A DNA stretch of 64,000 bases from Pseudoips prasinana (GCA_951640165.1 OX621252.1:25007934-25071933); one strand, 5' to 3'; shown: positions 42,055 through 55,385, counted from the stretch's first letter. Numbers and translations are program-made. Notes: generated by a model from the sequence alone, not told the origin.

Positions 42055-42352
42055 CCATAATAATTGCTAGGAAAGTCAAAACTCTACATTGAATATTTTT
42101 TTAAAGGATACTTGGGGCGTGATTTACACCCGACATCGAAGCCAAAAATATAGTTTTTAGAATTTTTCTGTTTGTATGTATGTCCGGGCTAAACTTAAAA
42201 AGTACTGCATGGATTTACTTCAAATTTTGCATGAATATTACTAAGAGGTCGGGTCGACATACAGGCTACGTATTATCACACTATCACCAACAGGGGAGGA
42301 GCTGGGATAAATTATAATGTTTAACGCGGGTAAAACCGCGGGGCACAGCTAG
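42055..42352 (+). mobile_element. short nonautonomous Helitron
   Basis: Body as at 21950-22258. It ends ACGCGGGTAAAACCGCGGGG then CACAGCTAG|T. Confidence 0.7.
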
Positions 42353-42364
42353 TTATATGTGTAG

Positions 42365-42835
42365 TGACGGCATAGAATATCATCACTCCATCTCATCCCG
42401 TGGGAGGCGTAGAAGTCGACCCGAGAGAGTATCTACAAGAGAACGACCAGTTGCTTCTCTCTGAGTACTATGACTATCTTACTGCGATGGTCAACCCGTG
42501 TGCCAAGCGTGGCGATATGGCATATCCTCCAGATTATTTGTGGGGGAGGCTTGTCTAGCTGTGGAATGAGGTGGCTACTCTCTATTGAAGCTGGCTGCCA
42601 TGACTGATTAGAACAGGACATCATTATTTTTTTAATATACATCATTAAAAGCAAGAGATGTTCTCAAGAAAGGGCAGGTTAGAAGTACCCTAAACCGGCG
42701 AGCATGTATGAAGAATATAATGACAGTAATCGAGGCTAAAGAAGTATGCAAAGATCGTGACAAATGGAAATCCGTTGTCTCTGCCTACCCCTCTGGGAAA
42801 CAGGCGTGAGTCTATGTTTGTATGTATTAAAAGCA
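42365..42835 (+). repeat. two LINE 3' ends side by side
   Basis: 42365-42570 matches the insert at 29470-29725. 42640-42830 encodes EVCKDRDKWKSVVSAYPSGK before a stop, a common lepidopteran LINE C-terminus, followed by GTTTGTATGTATT. Confidence 0.6.
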
Positions 42836-43503
42836 ATATGCATTTCCTATTCTGCAATAAAACCTATTTACAATACTTGATACCTGTATACAAGTATACA
42901 TGGAAACTATACTCCTTACTACAATGACGCCACCTTGTAATAGACGGTAGGTCATTATATAAGCAGTGTTGGTCATAAATAGACTGCGTCTATTATATTA
43001 TTTACAATTTCCGATTCAACAAAGATTGTCATTGAAATGATTTTCAATGTAGTACGATCAGAATACAACTTTGTTATCAACACAATTTTTTTTTGCACAA
43101 CTGTTCTAGAAGTTGCCTAAAACCTGACGAACACTTTAAACAGTACTTTAAAAGAGCGGGGCAGAAGTACTGTACATATAGCATCGCAACAACCCGTACA
43201 AGAAAAATCAAATGAGCGTGCAGCACCGTACACGAGCTATAAACTAACTTCCTAGTATAAAACAACATACGCGTGGTACCTCAGCTGTTCATATGTAGCG
43301 TCTAAAGTGTACTACAACTTCTTTGGTTAACGTCCCATTTACTCTTGCGTGGTGTCGGAATATATACCTAGCTTTATTTCTCTCTGCGTCTTTTCTCTCT
43401 CATGCAATGCAATGTGCCTAAAGGACACGTGTCTTTAAATTTTACTTTCAATTCTCTTCCACGTTTTTTCTTTATCATATGGCAGTGGTTTAACCTTAGG
43501 GTC

Positions 43504-43732
43504 AGCTCAGACAGAGAGAAGCGCAGCGGAGAGGATTTTATTAAGGCACTAGAAAATCAACTTTAGAGCTATAGGAATAAAGTGCATATATGCTTGAACC
43601 TGGCAAAATGCTCGCGCAGTCTCGCGCATTATAATGTTCAAGCATACATGCACTTTATTTCAATAATTTTAAAGTTGATTTTCTAGTGCCTTAATAAAAT
43701 CCTCTCCGCTGCGCACCTCTCGGTCTGCGCTG
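43504..43732. mobile_element. 229-bp near-palindrome, probably a MITE
   Basis: The two halves are reverse complements over about 95 nt: GCGCAGCGGAGAGGATTTTA at 43521 against TAAAATCCTCTCCGCTGCGC ending 43714, and CACTAGAAAATCAACTTTA against AAAGTTGATTTTCTAGTG. The centre has a GCTCGCGCAGTCTCGCGCAT sub-hairpin. Confidence 0.8.
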
Positions 43733-43734
43733 AG

Positions 43735-43960
43735 AGTCTGAGTTGGCCAAGCCGTCCAGTAGGCCTCTGGGATGGTTTAACTGCTGTTATCAATCGACTG
43801 TAACCAGAATCGACCAGCATGACGTGTCCTCCGAAGCACGGAGCCCCTCAGAAATAAAAACCACTTCGGCGGTCACAGACTGAAGCGGTGAGAGCATCTG
43901 TCGGAGAGCGCCGCTCTTCCACTTACCAATTATATAGAATCGCCGGCTAAGGTTTACTTG
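43735..43960. repeat. dispersed repeat, shared with 49190-49390
   Basis: CCGTCCAGTAGGCCTCTGG and TGTCCTCCGAAGCACGGA, with GGCGGTCAC downstream, are in the same order as CCGCCCAGTAGGCCTCTGA and TGCCCTCCGAAGCACGGA at 49.2 kb. Confidence 0.65.
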
Positions 43961-43964
43961 AAAA

Positions 43965-46540
43965 TATTGTTTTAGTTATAGTGTATTTGCTATTTATCTA
44001 CCTAATACTTACGTAATGAAACGTCGTTTATAGTATATTACATACATACAAAAATAATCCAAATTCAATTTTTTTTGACGATAGATAGTAATAATGCTAC
44101 TTAATAATAAAAATAACTACTTATTTACAACTACCGATATAGAACGATCTCGAAATCATTCCTTTACGAATTGAAAAATAATTCTCAAAAATGCTGAAAA
44201 AAAACTGAAAAATCGCGTAACATACATACAAGATAATGTATGTATGTATGAAGACACTGCTTGAAAGACAAGTTTGAGTTCAGGTGGCGGTGTGTGAATA
44301 ATGTCCCAGGATATTTTATTACTATATTCAATCCAATCTGTCAATTATTTCGATTACTAGTTAGTCACCCGGGACATAGACAACAGTGTCGACTCCGTAT
44401 CTCTCAGTTCATATCCATTAAAATAACACTGGCATTGGAGATATTTTCTATGTTATTTGTTGAATAACCAAGACTGACATTATCTTTTGTTAAGTTACAA
44501 TGTTCATTGGTTCCACTTCCCTATTATTAAGTATAACATTTTGCGCAGCGAACAACGTCAAGTTGTTTTGTTACATACATCCTGTTTACGTATACTTATT
44601 ATTTTCGAAATGAATTTATGCCGTCGTAATACTAATGTCTCTTAGCACCTTCTGCTTGTAATGTGAAATATCTACGCAATTGTAGTGTTTATTGGCTGAA
44701 AATTAGGTCAAAAACGTTGGCGCAGACTCAAACGGAAGACGATGAATATTGAATAATAGAATTGTGTTTTCTATCGATACTGCTTGTATTACAACTTATA
44801 ATAGGACGCTGGTGGCTACATCAGTAGATACAAATACTACGAAAAGCGCCCTTACTGCCTTCGCAATAAATACGCTACCGTCAAGTTCAAAGTGTTTCCA
44901 CCGACGTGACGTGGTGTCAAGTATTTCTGTTCGGCTGTGCTTGGCTCGCTTTGTTCATGGCATCTCCTGAAAATGGAAATTTCTAGATAATTATCCTATG
45001 TGGATCTAATTTGAAAGTCTAATGTGAATCTCTAATCCGTTAACTTTATCATCAGCGTTTTCAAGAACCGAATTAAACAATACGTTTTAGTGATTTATTA
45101 TTATGGATTTGTTCATGAAGTATTTATTTAATACTCGATTCGTTATACCAGTCCATATACGTCGTCGGCTGAGAAGAGGAGATAGATTAGTTCTCTCCTT
45201 GTCGTTCTTCTCGCGAAAACAGTCGCTGTTGCTGTTTCTATTTCTGATTTTTATACAAACGGCTCTATCTATGAAATTAGTTTTCTCAAAATATATATTA
45301 AATAACTACCTACATTGTTTTAACACCATGTGAATTTGATTTTCATGAGTTTATGTTGTATTTTACATAAATCTCCAAAACATATTACCCATGACTAATA
45401 GTAGTGCATGTTATCTATCAGTTAGTCAGGCAATCAGTAACTACATAACGGAGGTGTTGCGCAGTAAAAGTATGGAAAATATTGACGCGTTATTCGCCAA
45501 GCTTACAATCAAGCTAATGAATTGTCCATTACTGTTAATAGGGTGTCATGCTGTGCCGACCTTCGAGGGAAACCAATAAACCGCCCTTTTATATGTTCTA
45601 ATAATTTCTATTTTTAGACATGTTTCGAAGAACAGTTTGACAAACACATGTGAAGAAATGGTTGACGAGCATGCAGTGCAGTATCAGTATGTTAAAGCAA
45701 CTACCATGTATAATGTGACGGTGGTTTATTTGCAAATCTATAATCTTCTTCCTCTATATATACATATATAATAAATCTTCTTCAATCTTGTCGAAGAGCT
45801 TATGCGGAAGGTGATAGGGCAAGACCTAGTGTTGATCTTAAAAAGCTAAGCTTAAATATTTTAATACACGCAAATAATTTCCGAATAGGAACATCCATTG
45901 ATATTTAGTTATGTGTATAATTGACAATGCTTCCAGTTATATATATAACAAAATATCAATTATTTTTATATTTTAGAGTTTAAAACTCTTTTTTAATTTA
46001 GTGTAATAAATACTTACTCTAATAATTACTTTAGAAATCATATTCATTAAACTAAACGATATAACCGAACTGAATTCGACTGTATGTTTTTGCATTTTGA
46101 TTATTTTCTTTCTTTCGGAATATCTACCAACCACACCAACGGGCCCGCCAAAACGGCCCGTTGGGGGGTTAAGTCCCCATTGTTTGTCGTTATCAAATGT
46201 AAATAATGCGTCTTGATAGTAATAAGTTCTGATACCTTATCTCAGCAGATTCACCTTTATCTTCAGCTCTGCGTTATGAGCTTATATCTCGAGTGTAGCC
46301 CGAAATTTTATGTGACTGGTGTTACAATTAAATTGCGGTCGCTCGTAAAATGTCGCTATATTGTACTTTTAAGGGAAATAGATCCGAGCCTTGCTGTGGA
46401 GCTGATGTAGATATTTGCTTTCCTGAACGAAATCAACCGCAAATGTGATTCGATTAATTGCGTTACACTTAGTAAGTAGGTAATCTTAATAGATTTCACC
46501 AAAAATATTTCCAAAGAACAAAATAACATTTTCCATTAAC
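43965..46540. other. about 2.6 kb with no supported gene
   Basis: AT-rich. The open frames here have no domain, splice context or coding composition. GGGCCCGCCAAAACGGCCCG at about 46141 is a small hairpin. Confidence 0.4.
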
Positions 46541-46544
46541 ATGC

Positions 46545-46800
46545 ATACATAATAATAATAATTAAATATCTGGGACAGTGCCATCTAGACCAAACTAAGC
46601 AAAACTTGTACTATGGATACTAGACAACGGATATAAATACTTATGTACCTTTTCATAAACATACAGTACACAGAAAACATCCAGACCAAGACAATAGACA
46701 TGTTCACAAACACAAATATTTGTCTTATCGAAGAATTGAACCTGCAATCTTAGGTTCAGAAGGCAGGTTCAATAACAACTGAGACATGGCAGTCGTTGAA
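46545..46800 (-). repeat. degraded tRNA-derived SINE
   Basis: ATAATAATAATTAAATATCT, AAACTAAGCAAAACTTGTAC and AAAACATCCAGACC match the body of the 27360 and 59612 copies. The B box is damaged. Confidence 0.6.
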
Positions 46801-46829
46801 ATATAGGGTAATATGTTCACATAAAATTA

Positions 46830-47001
46830 TCTTCTACTATATAAAAATAAGTCGGGTTTTCCTTCCTGACGCTATAACTCTAGAACGCACGAACCGATTT
46901 CCACGGTTTTGCATTCGTTGGAAAGGTCTCGGGCTCCGTGAGGTTTATAGCAAAGAAAATTTATAAAATTTAACGCGGGTTACACCGCGGGGCACAGCTA
47001 G
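46830..47001 (+). mobile_element. short nonautonomous Helitron
   Basis: Host A then TCTTCTACTATATAAAAATA at the 5' end; CGCGGG...CCGCGGGGCACAGCTAG|T at the 3' end. Sister of 14401-14568. Confidence 0.75.
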
Positions 47002-47649
47002 TGGGATATAAATAGATGCAGCGCAGCTTCATTGTTTGCTTTCTCCAGTAGCCGGCAGCGGCCCGTGGGCGTATTGACGTTGATTACGTCTGCGCGGTCA
47101 TCTGGTTTATTTAAACCCGATTTTTACTTGCTGTGTTGCACACGGATGTTGATTCTGACGTAGGTATATTCTGGAATAATCCTTGTGGAGCGCTTAAAAT
47201 ATTACATATTTTGTATGAGTGTTTAATGGTGTCGTAAAAATCGATAGACCTTGTTTAGAGAATGGGCGGCGAGCGTCTCTTTTGATGTCATGTTTGCGCT
47301 CACTATTTTAAACCAATGCATCTTCATAAATGCACTAAGCCCTAAAGGTGGGCGATTTTTTTTAACAAATACTCTCACACTACAATATCATATCTACGTG
47401 CAATTCACAGTCTACAGTACCATCTAAGCATAGCTTTTCCAATTTGTGACTAAATCCTCTTTCACACCACAAAGCTCTCTTAAGTCAGTATTTTATGTAT
47501 TGTGTCTCCCTTCACGGTGTAAAACTGGAGACATGTGATGATGAGGCTATGATTAAACTCATGGATAAAAATGAGGATCCTGGAAGATAGTTCCCTCATC
47601 ACTGCCTGCCTAGCGGGTTGTACTAATCACAATTTCCCTGTCATTTTGG

Positions 47650-48190
47650 ACATATCAGCCATCATCCATCCACTGCTGGACCGAGGCCTCCCTCCCCCTA
47701 TCTGCACAATTGTCGGTCTAACGCTATCCACCTCCAGCGGCTTCCAGAATTTCCCCATAAGATTAAAAAAAATATTCAAGAAGATTCCATTTTTATTTTA
47801 ATATCGCTGGGTCTTCTCAGTTCGGGCGCATTGGATCCGGTGGTAGCATTAAAGCGCGACCGTCGTTATAAACACAAGGTCCGCCATAATGATAACATTC
47901 AATTCGTACCTTAATATAGACAGAACCATTCAGACAATATTTAGTAAAAATATAGCTAAAATTTAGATAATTAAACCTACACATGATCCTTGACACTAAC
48001 TTAATTTTAGTTAGCTAAATATTGTTACTGTTATAAAATAAATCTTATTGTAAATTATTTCCTACAATCCGTGTACCTAAATATCTATATGTACCTAGAA
48101 ATAATTATAAATTAATTATATATTACTGCGAACATGTTCTGACTATTCACAAGCGCTTTTTTAAAGTCTAATAGTGAATAAAAACCTTTT
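47650..48190. repeat. RTE-like tail (reverse) and a LINE 3' end
   Basis: 47650-47760 carries ACTGCTGGACCGAGGCCTCC and CTGCACAATTGTCGGTCT (reverse RTE tail). 48131-48185 repeats the 3' end seen at 541-600 (ATGTTCTGACTATTCACAAG). Confidence 0.6.
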
Positions 48191-48199
48191 TTATTTTTT

Positions 48200-49180
48200 A
48201 TATTTATTTATATTTGGATGGATTAAAAGAGAATCATTTTCGCCTATCGTTTGTAGTCCCCTGATGTAAGATATGCGAACTTATCATTATTTTACATCGC
48301 GTTGAAGGTTTATTGTTAAATGATTATCTAGCTAGGTCATGGCCTTTGCTGTCAACTTTAAGTCGTGTCATATAAATAGCCTTAAAAATTACAGTTCAAG
48401 GGATGACTACAGCCAAATTGCTTTTTCACTGCAAGTTTTCCGCCAATACTGATATTTTACTACTACTCGTATATTTAAAGACTTCTACTGATCTCAAAAA
48501 AGTGCCTATCACGCATCGCAAATTTTTGTAAAATTACTCTAGAAAACGTTTTTATGTAACTAATCTAAGAAAACATAGATAAAACTGTGTTGTAGAGTCG
48601 ATATTGATATTTTATCCGCAATTAATGATTATGTTCAACTTTACCCCTTTCCATATTTTTTAGCTCACGATTTCTATTCCATTAAATAAAAAAATAAATA
48701 CTGTAAAAACTCAACCTCTTCGCCGTTATAAATTAAAAAGTTATTGTTTCAAAATACCGTGGTTCTTCGTGTTCCGTATCGAATGTCAAAGTATCAAATA
48801 TAATCACATGTTCACATTCACAACTCCCCTCGATTGCCGCATTGTCGATCCATATTTACATAACTTTCAGTTGATATTAACTTGTTCCGATTCGTCCACT
48901 TCATTGATTTAATGATCGGCACAAGTCTGCTTCAGGCACTCGTCCGTTCTATATTATTGAAAAGAGTTTTTTCAAAAGAATTCATTTAATGTCAGCATTT
49001 ATCTTCAGTCTCACAACAGGCATTGAAAGGGACAGATACACGTGTCTCCAATAAATTTATTAATTGGAATTACCCGAGCTGTGCCAATTACGGAAACTTC
49101 AGCATCATTAGTTTCTTATTTTATTGACAACTAGCCTCTTTTATCTTTTATCCGCGTTGCTTGCTTGCTTATCGTATGGG
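48200..49180. other. no supported gene
   Basis: AT-rich. I see no exon, RNA gene or named repeat. Confidence 0.4.
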
Positions 49181-49189
49181 TAGTGGTAA

Positions 49190-49556
49190 CCCTAGTGCCC
49201 GAGTTGTTCAAGCCGCCCAGTAGGCCTCTGATGGCAATGGGGACCGACAGCTTAACGTGCCCTCCGAAGCACGGATACGCTCAGAAATTGAACCACTTTG
49301 GCGGTCACCCATCTATGGACTGACCGCAAGCCTAGTTGCTTAACCTCACCGATCGCTTACGGACCGCTGAGAGCATCTAGCTATGAGCGCCTCCCGTTAC
49401 CCGCGTTAAACTTTATAAATTATAGCCTATGTGTTAAACCAGGGTGTCAGCTAACTCCATACCAAAATTTATAAAAATCGCTCCAGCCGTTTAAACGTGA
49501 AGAAGTAACAAACATACACACTCACAAACTTTCGCCTTTATAATATTAGTGTGATT
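49190..49556. repeat. dispersed repeat followed by a reversed Helitron-like element
   Basis: 49190-49390 is the partner of 43735-43960. 49398-49556 is the reverse complement of 13879-14047 (CCCGCGTTAAACTTTATAAA, AACATACACACTCACAAACT). Confidence 0.65.
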
Positions 49557-49559
49557 TAT

Positions 49560-50720
49560 GTTTTCTTAGACATTGATAGAATCGCCAGTGACATTATATT
49601 TGATATATCTACAGCGAATGAGTTGCTTTTGAAATTGATTTCAATCTTGTTTTCATAATCAAGGTTTAATTAAACCAGTCTGGTGGTCTCGGAGCAAAAA
49701 AGTGGTTTGTTTCTTTGTGAATCAATGGTACAAATCAAGGACTAATTGAGGTAAATTACGTTTTATTACACTGTTGATGTTCCAAGAAAAAAAAAATGTG
49801 CCTTCCTTTAAGAATCTATGGCAGATTTCAAAACCATAAAATACTGATAGTTATCTGCCATATTGCAGACAACTTAGACTGATATCTCTACCGTTATTAT
49901 ATAGTTTCGAAATGTTTACATGTCTTAAATAGAATCCTACAACTGCACTTATGCGCGAAATTTTTGTCTGCATAGCTCCCATCATTTATATAGAGTTGGA
50001 AAGAGCTTAGAGGTGATGCATTCAAAATAAGAGTGACGATATTCTTAGTTTACAAAACTTATTTTAATAATACATACATTCTAAATGAGAAATTCTAGCC
50101 TAAAATGTTAACACTTAATTATTATAATTTCTATTAACTTTCTATTTAATTATTGATTTAAATTGTGATATTTATAGTTTTGTCATAAAATTTTATTATA
50201 GGTATAGGTAAAATACCATATCTTTATCATGTTAATAACTGATGAAATTAATTCTTCCAAATGGGAAATTTGAAAAAAGACATAAGACATATGTCACGGG
50301 GCAAACATGTACACATGTACACTATAATTATGTAACATCTTGCATGTAAATGCATTGGTTTTATGTACACCTGATGTAAACAAATAAAAATATCTTATCT
50401 TACAACTAAAGGGCCAAAATTAAGGTAATATAAACCACCTACGTTAACGTTTAAAGTCAACTGTCTAACCTCAGATCATAAAATCGTTCATTTCTTCTAG
50501 AAACAAATTGAGGCCTACCATACTAATACAGAAGGGTATTAGATGATAGGTAATTAGATCGCATTCTTCATCGTGAACAATCACATCCAGGACGATTTGG
50601 AGTTTGGATTTGAATTACATAAAATGGATTGATTTGAATTACATAAAATGGACAAAGAAGTTGAGGTTTGAGCGTGCTGTTTTGATCACATTAATCACAT
50701 TCTGAAATATCCTTAGTATC
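49560..50720. other. no supported gene
   Basis: AT-rich. It includes a 20-nt direct duplication TTGAATTACATAAAATGGA at about 50610 and 50635. Confidence 0.4.
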
Positions 50721-50729
50721 TAGTCTTCA

Positions 50730-51310
50730 AACTTAAATTCCGGTTAGTTGTGATGTAATGAAGTTCATGCCAATAAACCGGAAATACGTCATATAGTCAA
50801 TTGCTTGTCTAGGCACATACAGTTCCACAAACTTATCTGGCCCGCTGGCAGCGTCGCTGTTATCGCATTTAGTTTTGCTAGTAACTATTTTCTGCAATAA
50901 GGTGGGTAAAAATAATATGCACATTGTAACGTAAATATTACTTCACTAAAAAGCAAACAAATACTGTCATTACAAATCTTTATATTTTTATACAATAATG
51001 TGTCTGTGTCCTCTAACGGGGATACTCCAGGTATTATTATATCGGAATTGTTTAATGCAGAAGTCATTTCATCATCATCTTTATCATAATCACTGCTTTC
51101 ACTTTCACTATCACTACCTAACTGATTGATGAAAGGCTCGTCTAAGTATCCATCCCTTTTCGATACTCATTTTCAATATTTTTTACATGATTGCAATGCT
51201 TTTGCCATTCATTGACTGTTATTTTATCAAAAGCTTCTGCAATAAATGTAGTAATTTCAGAATTCGATCTACCAATATTCTGATCTGCTATAATTTTTTG
51301 CATCTGCTTG
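50730..51310 (-). pseudogene. DDE transposase C-terminus, decayed
   Basis: Minus-strand pieces: EITTFIAEAFDKITVNEWQK and HCNHVKNIENEYRKGMD (about 51290-51140), then an acidic SDSESESSDYDKDDDEM (about 51110-51065). The 'W-HC-HV-K-E-EY' pattern plus an acidic tail is common at the C-terminus of insect DDE_3 transposase-like proteins. A stop follows GMDT and the frame shifts. 50924-50733 reads FVELYVPRQAIDYMTYFRF, which may belong to a second, piggyBac-like fragment. Confidence 0.4.
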
Positions 51311-51947
51311 CTCTTTTTCTTTCACTAGTTTTCTTACAAATCACTACCCGACACCTACAATGGAAATAGCAAATATTAAATAAATAATATTTTAAAATAT
51401 GTATTTAAATTTAAAGTGCGAGGGGGAGTTTCGTATTTTTCAGAAGCTGACAACACTAACCTGTAGCAGTAGCTACGCGTTCATACAACTTATTGAAGGG
51501 TATAATTGATGCCTGAAGGTTCTCGTTCCCGTTCCTCGCATCACTTTTTAAAGCTTTCGACCACAAAAAGAAAAATAAATACGCGCAACAAACAATCAAT
51601 GGCAGGAATGTCAGGGAATAACCGCCGATTGACATTTCAAACTGGCGTCGTTAGTTCTACTTTTGGCCACCGGGCCAGATAAGTTTGTGGCACTATATCA
51701 ATAGTTTTGATTTTTTTAAATTATAGCATACACTATAATTACCAGTATTTCATTCCTCCGAGTTTCTTTTAGATCCATTAAACTTGACAGATTGCACGAT
51801 TGCTCGATTAACCTGAATGGACTTACTACACAATTTGCGATTCCACGGTTAACATACCGGATGATTTATTAAATGATAAAGTAAACCAATTACTGGGGTA
51901 CAGCCTTTAATTTTCGTAATTTAAATAAAATACATCATCAAATGATT

Positions 51948-52550
51948 TTTAGGGTTCGTACCCTAAGGTTAAAACGGGACTCCGCTGTCTGTCAGTCCAT
52001 CTGACACCAGGCTGTATCTCACAAAACTTGTTGATTGGACTTTTTTTTTATTAGTCCCTCTTAACCACCATTGCAATTCCTGTAAGCAAGGAGCAACAAA
52101 GGCACACAATGAAATGCCACTGAGCGGTGAGGCTCAGGCATGTCACGGGGAAGCGCTTTAACTGTCTTGGATCCCGCAACGAATTTAATCAGAAAGAAAC
52201 AAGGAGGGGTTAGAAAAAGAATAGTTCCACTTCCTTCCAGAGCAAAGTGTTGTTAGACTGTTAAAATTTTCACAGATGCTGTATTTCTGTTGCTTCTATA
52301 AAAACGAATACCAAAAGCATATATCAAACGTGACTTGCTCATTTTTGTTCTATATTGATAACGGTAACATACAGAAAATTTGGTTATATATTCACTTTAA
52401 AATTAAATAGTTATATTAAAATAAAACAAATATTTAAGGGGGTTTTTTGTATGGAGCCAAAAAAATCATGATTTTTTATTGCCTTTTTTTTGTAGGAAAT
52501 GGTACGGAACCCATCGGACGCGAGTCCGACTCGCGCTTTGACAGCGAGTT
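51948..52550 (-). repeat. GGCCAAGTGCGAGTC repeat, reversed, with a LINE 3' UTR nested in it
   Basis: AGGGTTCGTACCCTAAGG at the left and CGCGAGTCCGACTCGCGCTT at the right are the reversed ends. 52050-52250 is the reverse of the 3' UTR of the 4886-5532 LINE (GAGCGGTGAGGCTCAGGCAT, TCCCGCAACGAATTTAATCA). Confidence 0.65.
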
Positions 52551-53089
52551 TCACTTAGCTGTGCCGTTACGGAAAGCTACCCTGGACAAGTCATGTCAAC
52601 ATAAATGACAACTATCAAATGTCAAACAACAATGATAAAACAAGGCAACAGATTACTGTTACGTACTCCTTACTGAGTATTTGACTAATCCACGAGTATA
52701 CCGTACAGCGTTGAGTACATGGTCATTGTACGATACCATATTTTATATATGTATAGAGGTAGGTACCTATATGAATTTCGGCTTTAGAAGAAAATATAAA
52801 CAGAACGTATCCACATCCGTAGACAGCCAATATCATACACGTAACCCTCGCTGTGTTCGGGTGTAGGCAGTTTCTGAGAACTTATCGATCTGGTCGATGA
52901 AAATATAACTTGGTGCGGGATGGGCAGCTAAAAGCGATTAATAAGAATAACTATTCATACGAAGACTTAGGTTATCTGTATGAGATCAAGGCATGATAGG
53001 AACTACGTAGGTAGGTACATACCCAAGTTAAGAATAATTCAATTTGAGCAAATGGAAATATTTTCAGAAATATTATTATATATATTATT

Positions 53090-53560
53090 CGGGAGCAAGA
53101 CCGATGACCTTGTGAGGGTCGCGGGTAGCGAAGAAACCGGCAATTAGTAGTAATATATTTTATTCTTATTCTTTATTGCACACAGAAAATAAATACATAA
53201 GTTAGAAGTTACAAAAAGAAAAGGCATGTACATAGGCGAGCTTAATTCATGATTGAATTTTCTTCCGGAGAACCATCAGGAAGGTGAGATTTTTAAAATG
53301 ATGGGTCTAGGCAGTGTACATTAAAGTAGTATGATTATATTATACCTCGTCAGGTAAAAATATTTATAAAATACACACTAATAATTACATATTCATTAGA
53401 AATATTACAGTAGATTTATTCAGTAAAATATTTTTTTTTGTATACTAAAATATTTTTTTCTCTACCGTGCAGGGTTTGACGTGGCAGCTACTGAGAAACA
53501 CTACCTAAAACTCAGTAGGAATCCTTTTTTTTAATAAATAGAAAACGTTTACTAAAGTTT
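53090..53560. repeat. small RTE fragment and LINE 3' end
   Basis: GACCGATGACCTTGTGAGGG at 53100 is an RTE remnant. 53452-53540 (GTGGCAGCTACTGAGAAACA) matches 8690-8770. Confidence 0.5.
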
Positions 53561-53589
53561 TAATTCGCTAGCTCGCTTGGTTACTAAAA

Positions 53590-54385
53590 CAAAGCGGCCA
53601 AGTGCGAGTCGGATTCGCACATGAAGGGTTCCGTATCAGCAAGTATTTAAGTTGATTCAATGAAAGCAAATAGCGGTTTACGATTTATGACGTATTAAAA
53701 AAAACTACTTGTTAGATCTCGTTCAAACCAATTTTCGTTGTTAGTTTGCATGGTAATGTACATCATATATTTTTTTTGTTTTATCATTCTCTTATTTTAG
53801 AAGTTACAGGGGGGGGGGGACATTTTACCACTTTGGAAGTATCTCTCGCGCAAACTATTCAGTTTAGAAAAAAATGATATTAGAAACCTCAATATCATTT
53901 TTAAAGACCTATCCATAGACACACATGTATGGATACAATGAAAAAAAAAAAAAACTTGTGTGTACTTATGTACACGCGTTAGAAGTTATACTTCTTAATA
54001 TACAACTTGAACATAGTTATAAATTTTCATACCACCTAGAACTAACGTCATGCTGTTAAATTTTTTGGTGTCGGTGTGCGCGCGCATCGTAAAAATTCAC
54101 TCTCATCATTTTTCTCCATCGCGCCAAAAGAAGTATAACTTCAAAAAATTATGAGTTTCAATTCTATGTATGGGGACCCCCCAAAATTATTGTTCTTTTT
54201 CTATTTTTGTGTTAAAATCTTAATGCGGTTCACCGAATACTTCTACTTACCAAGTTTCAGCAGTACAGCTCTTATAGTTTCGGAAAAAAGTGGCTGTGAC
54301 ATACGGACGTACAGACAGACAGACATGACGAATCTATAAGGGTTCCGTTTTTTGCCATTTGGCTACGGAACCCTAAAAAGCCTAA
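53590..54385. repeat. GGCCAAGTGCGAGTC repeat with nested MITE-like insert
   Basis: The outer repeat matches 21213-21780. At 53942-54148 the 9560-9840 element is inserted inside it, in the region that reads ...GAAAAATTTTTTTTGAGTTTC in the 21.5 kb copy, so the 21.5 kb copy is the empty site. Confidence 0.75.
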
Positions 54386-54939
54386 AAGCAGTAATCTACA
54401 CTCCTTACGAGTAATAATCTGAATGACAGCAGAGAAATGCGGCCATTTCTTGTCATTGACGCAGTATAAGCAAAATCATAACACAAAGGTAATCTACCAG
54501 GTTCATTTTGATTTCTTATCAGGACAATTCTGAAGTTGTTTATTTGAGTGTTCTTGAGGTGTCAAATAGTAGATAACGTTAATAATTAACTGCATTATAT
54601 AATAAAGTAGCTTGAAAGTAATAATATGTACTTTTAATTTTATTTTGGGTCTATTGAAATTATAATAATTATGATTTGTAATAGTAAATGTTCGGTTGAT
54701 TCGTTTCTAAGAGATATTTGTTAATGCATTTTTTTCAAATGAATTTAGTACATGTTTTAGAACATTATTGAAGGGCCTTAGAAAATTTTTGAGCATAACA
54801 TTTTCTGCGCGTAGGATTATTATATAATAAATTTACGCCTTTTATTACATATCTGAATATGTTGTAAATGTTGTTTTCATATAAATTCCGTATAGTGAGT
54901 AGTTTCACACTAATACCATAAAGTACTGACTGACTCCAC

Positions 54940-55125
54940 GTGTGGCGCAGCGGTTAAGACAGTCGCGTCGCCATTTCGTATCCCGGGTTCGCTTCCCGCG
55001 CAGGACAAGTATTTGTGTGTCGGTTAAATAGTTATCTTGAGTCTAGATGTATTTTGTGTCCGTCTATTATGTGTTTGTAAAGTATCCCGTCATACATGGA
55101 TTGATTTTCCTAGTGCGGAGGTTGT
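54940..55125 (+). repeat. tRNA-derived SINE, second family
   Basis: GTGGCGCAGCGGTTAAGACA (A box region) and GGGTTCGCTTCCCGC (B box), then a body ending GTTTGTAAAGTATCCCGTC. Relatives: 57922-58085 and the tail at 35610-35650. Confidence 0.7.
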
Positions 55126-55385
55126 TTTTTTTTAAGAATTTAAAATGAAAAACAAAATACATTGTATTGTATTGGCCATATTCAGCCACACACTTAAGAG
55201 CCATTTCACAAAATGATTACGCTCGAGTTTAGGTAAAAGACTGCATCATTGTTTATGTGTGCGTGTCTACCCACTCAAACGCAATGTAAACTGTGTTATA
55301 CACGTGTCAAGACGGACGAGGCTATCTTGAGCCGTAATCGTAATGTGAATTGATAAGAGATTTATAAAAAAAAGTTATATTTACT

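Noticed and set aside
44749..46410. Several 60-76 residue open frames
   Set aside because: No domain, no splice context and AT-driven composition.
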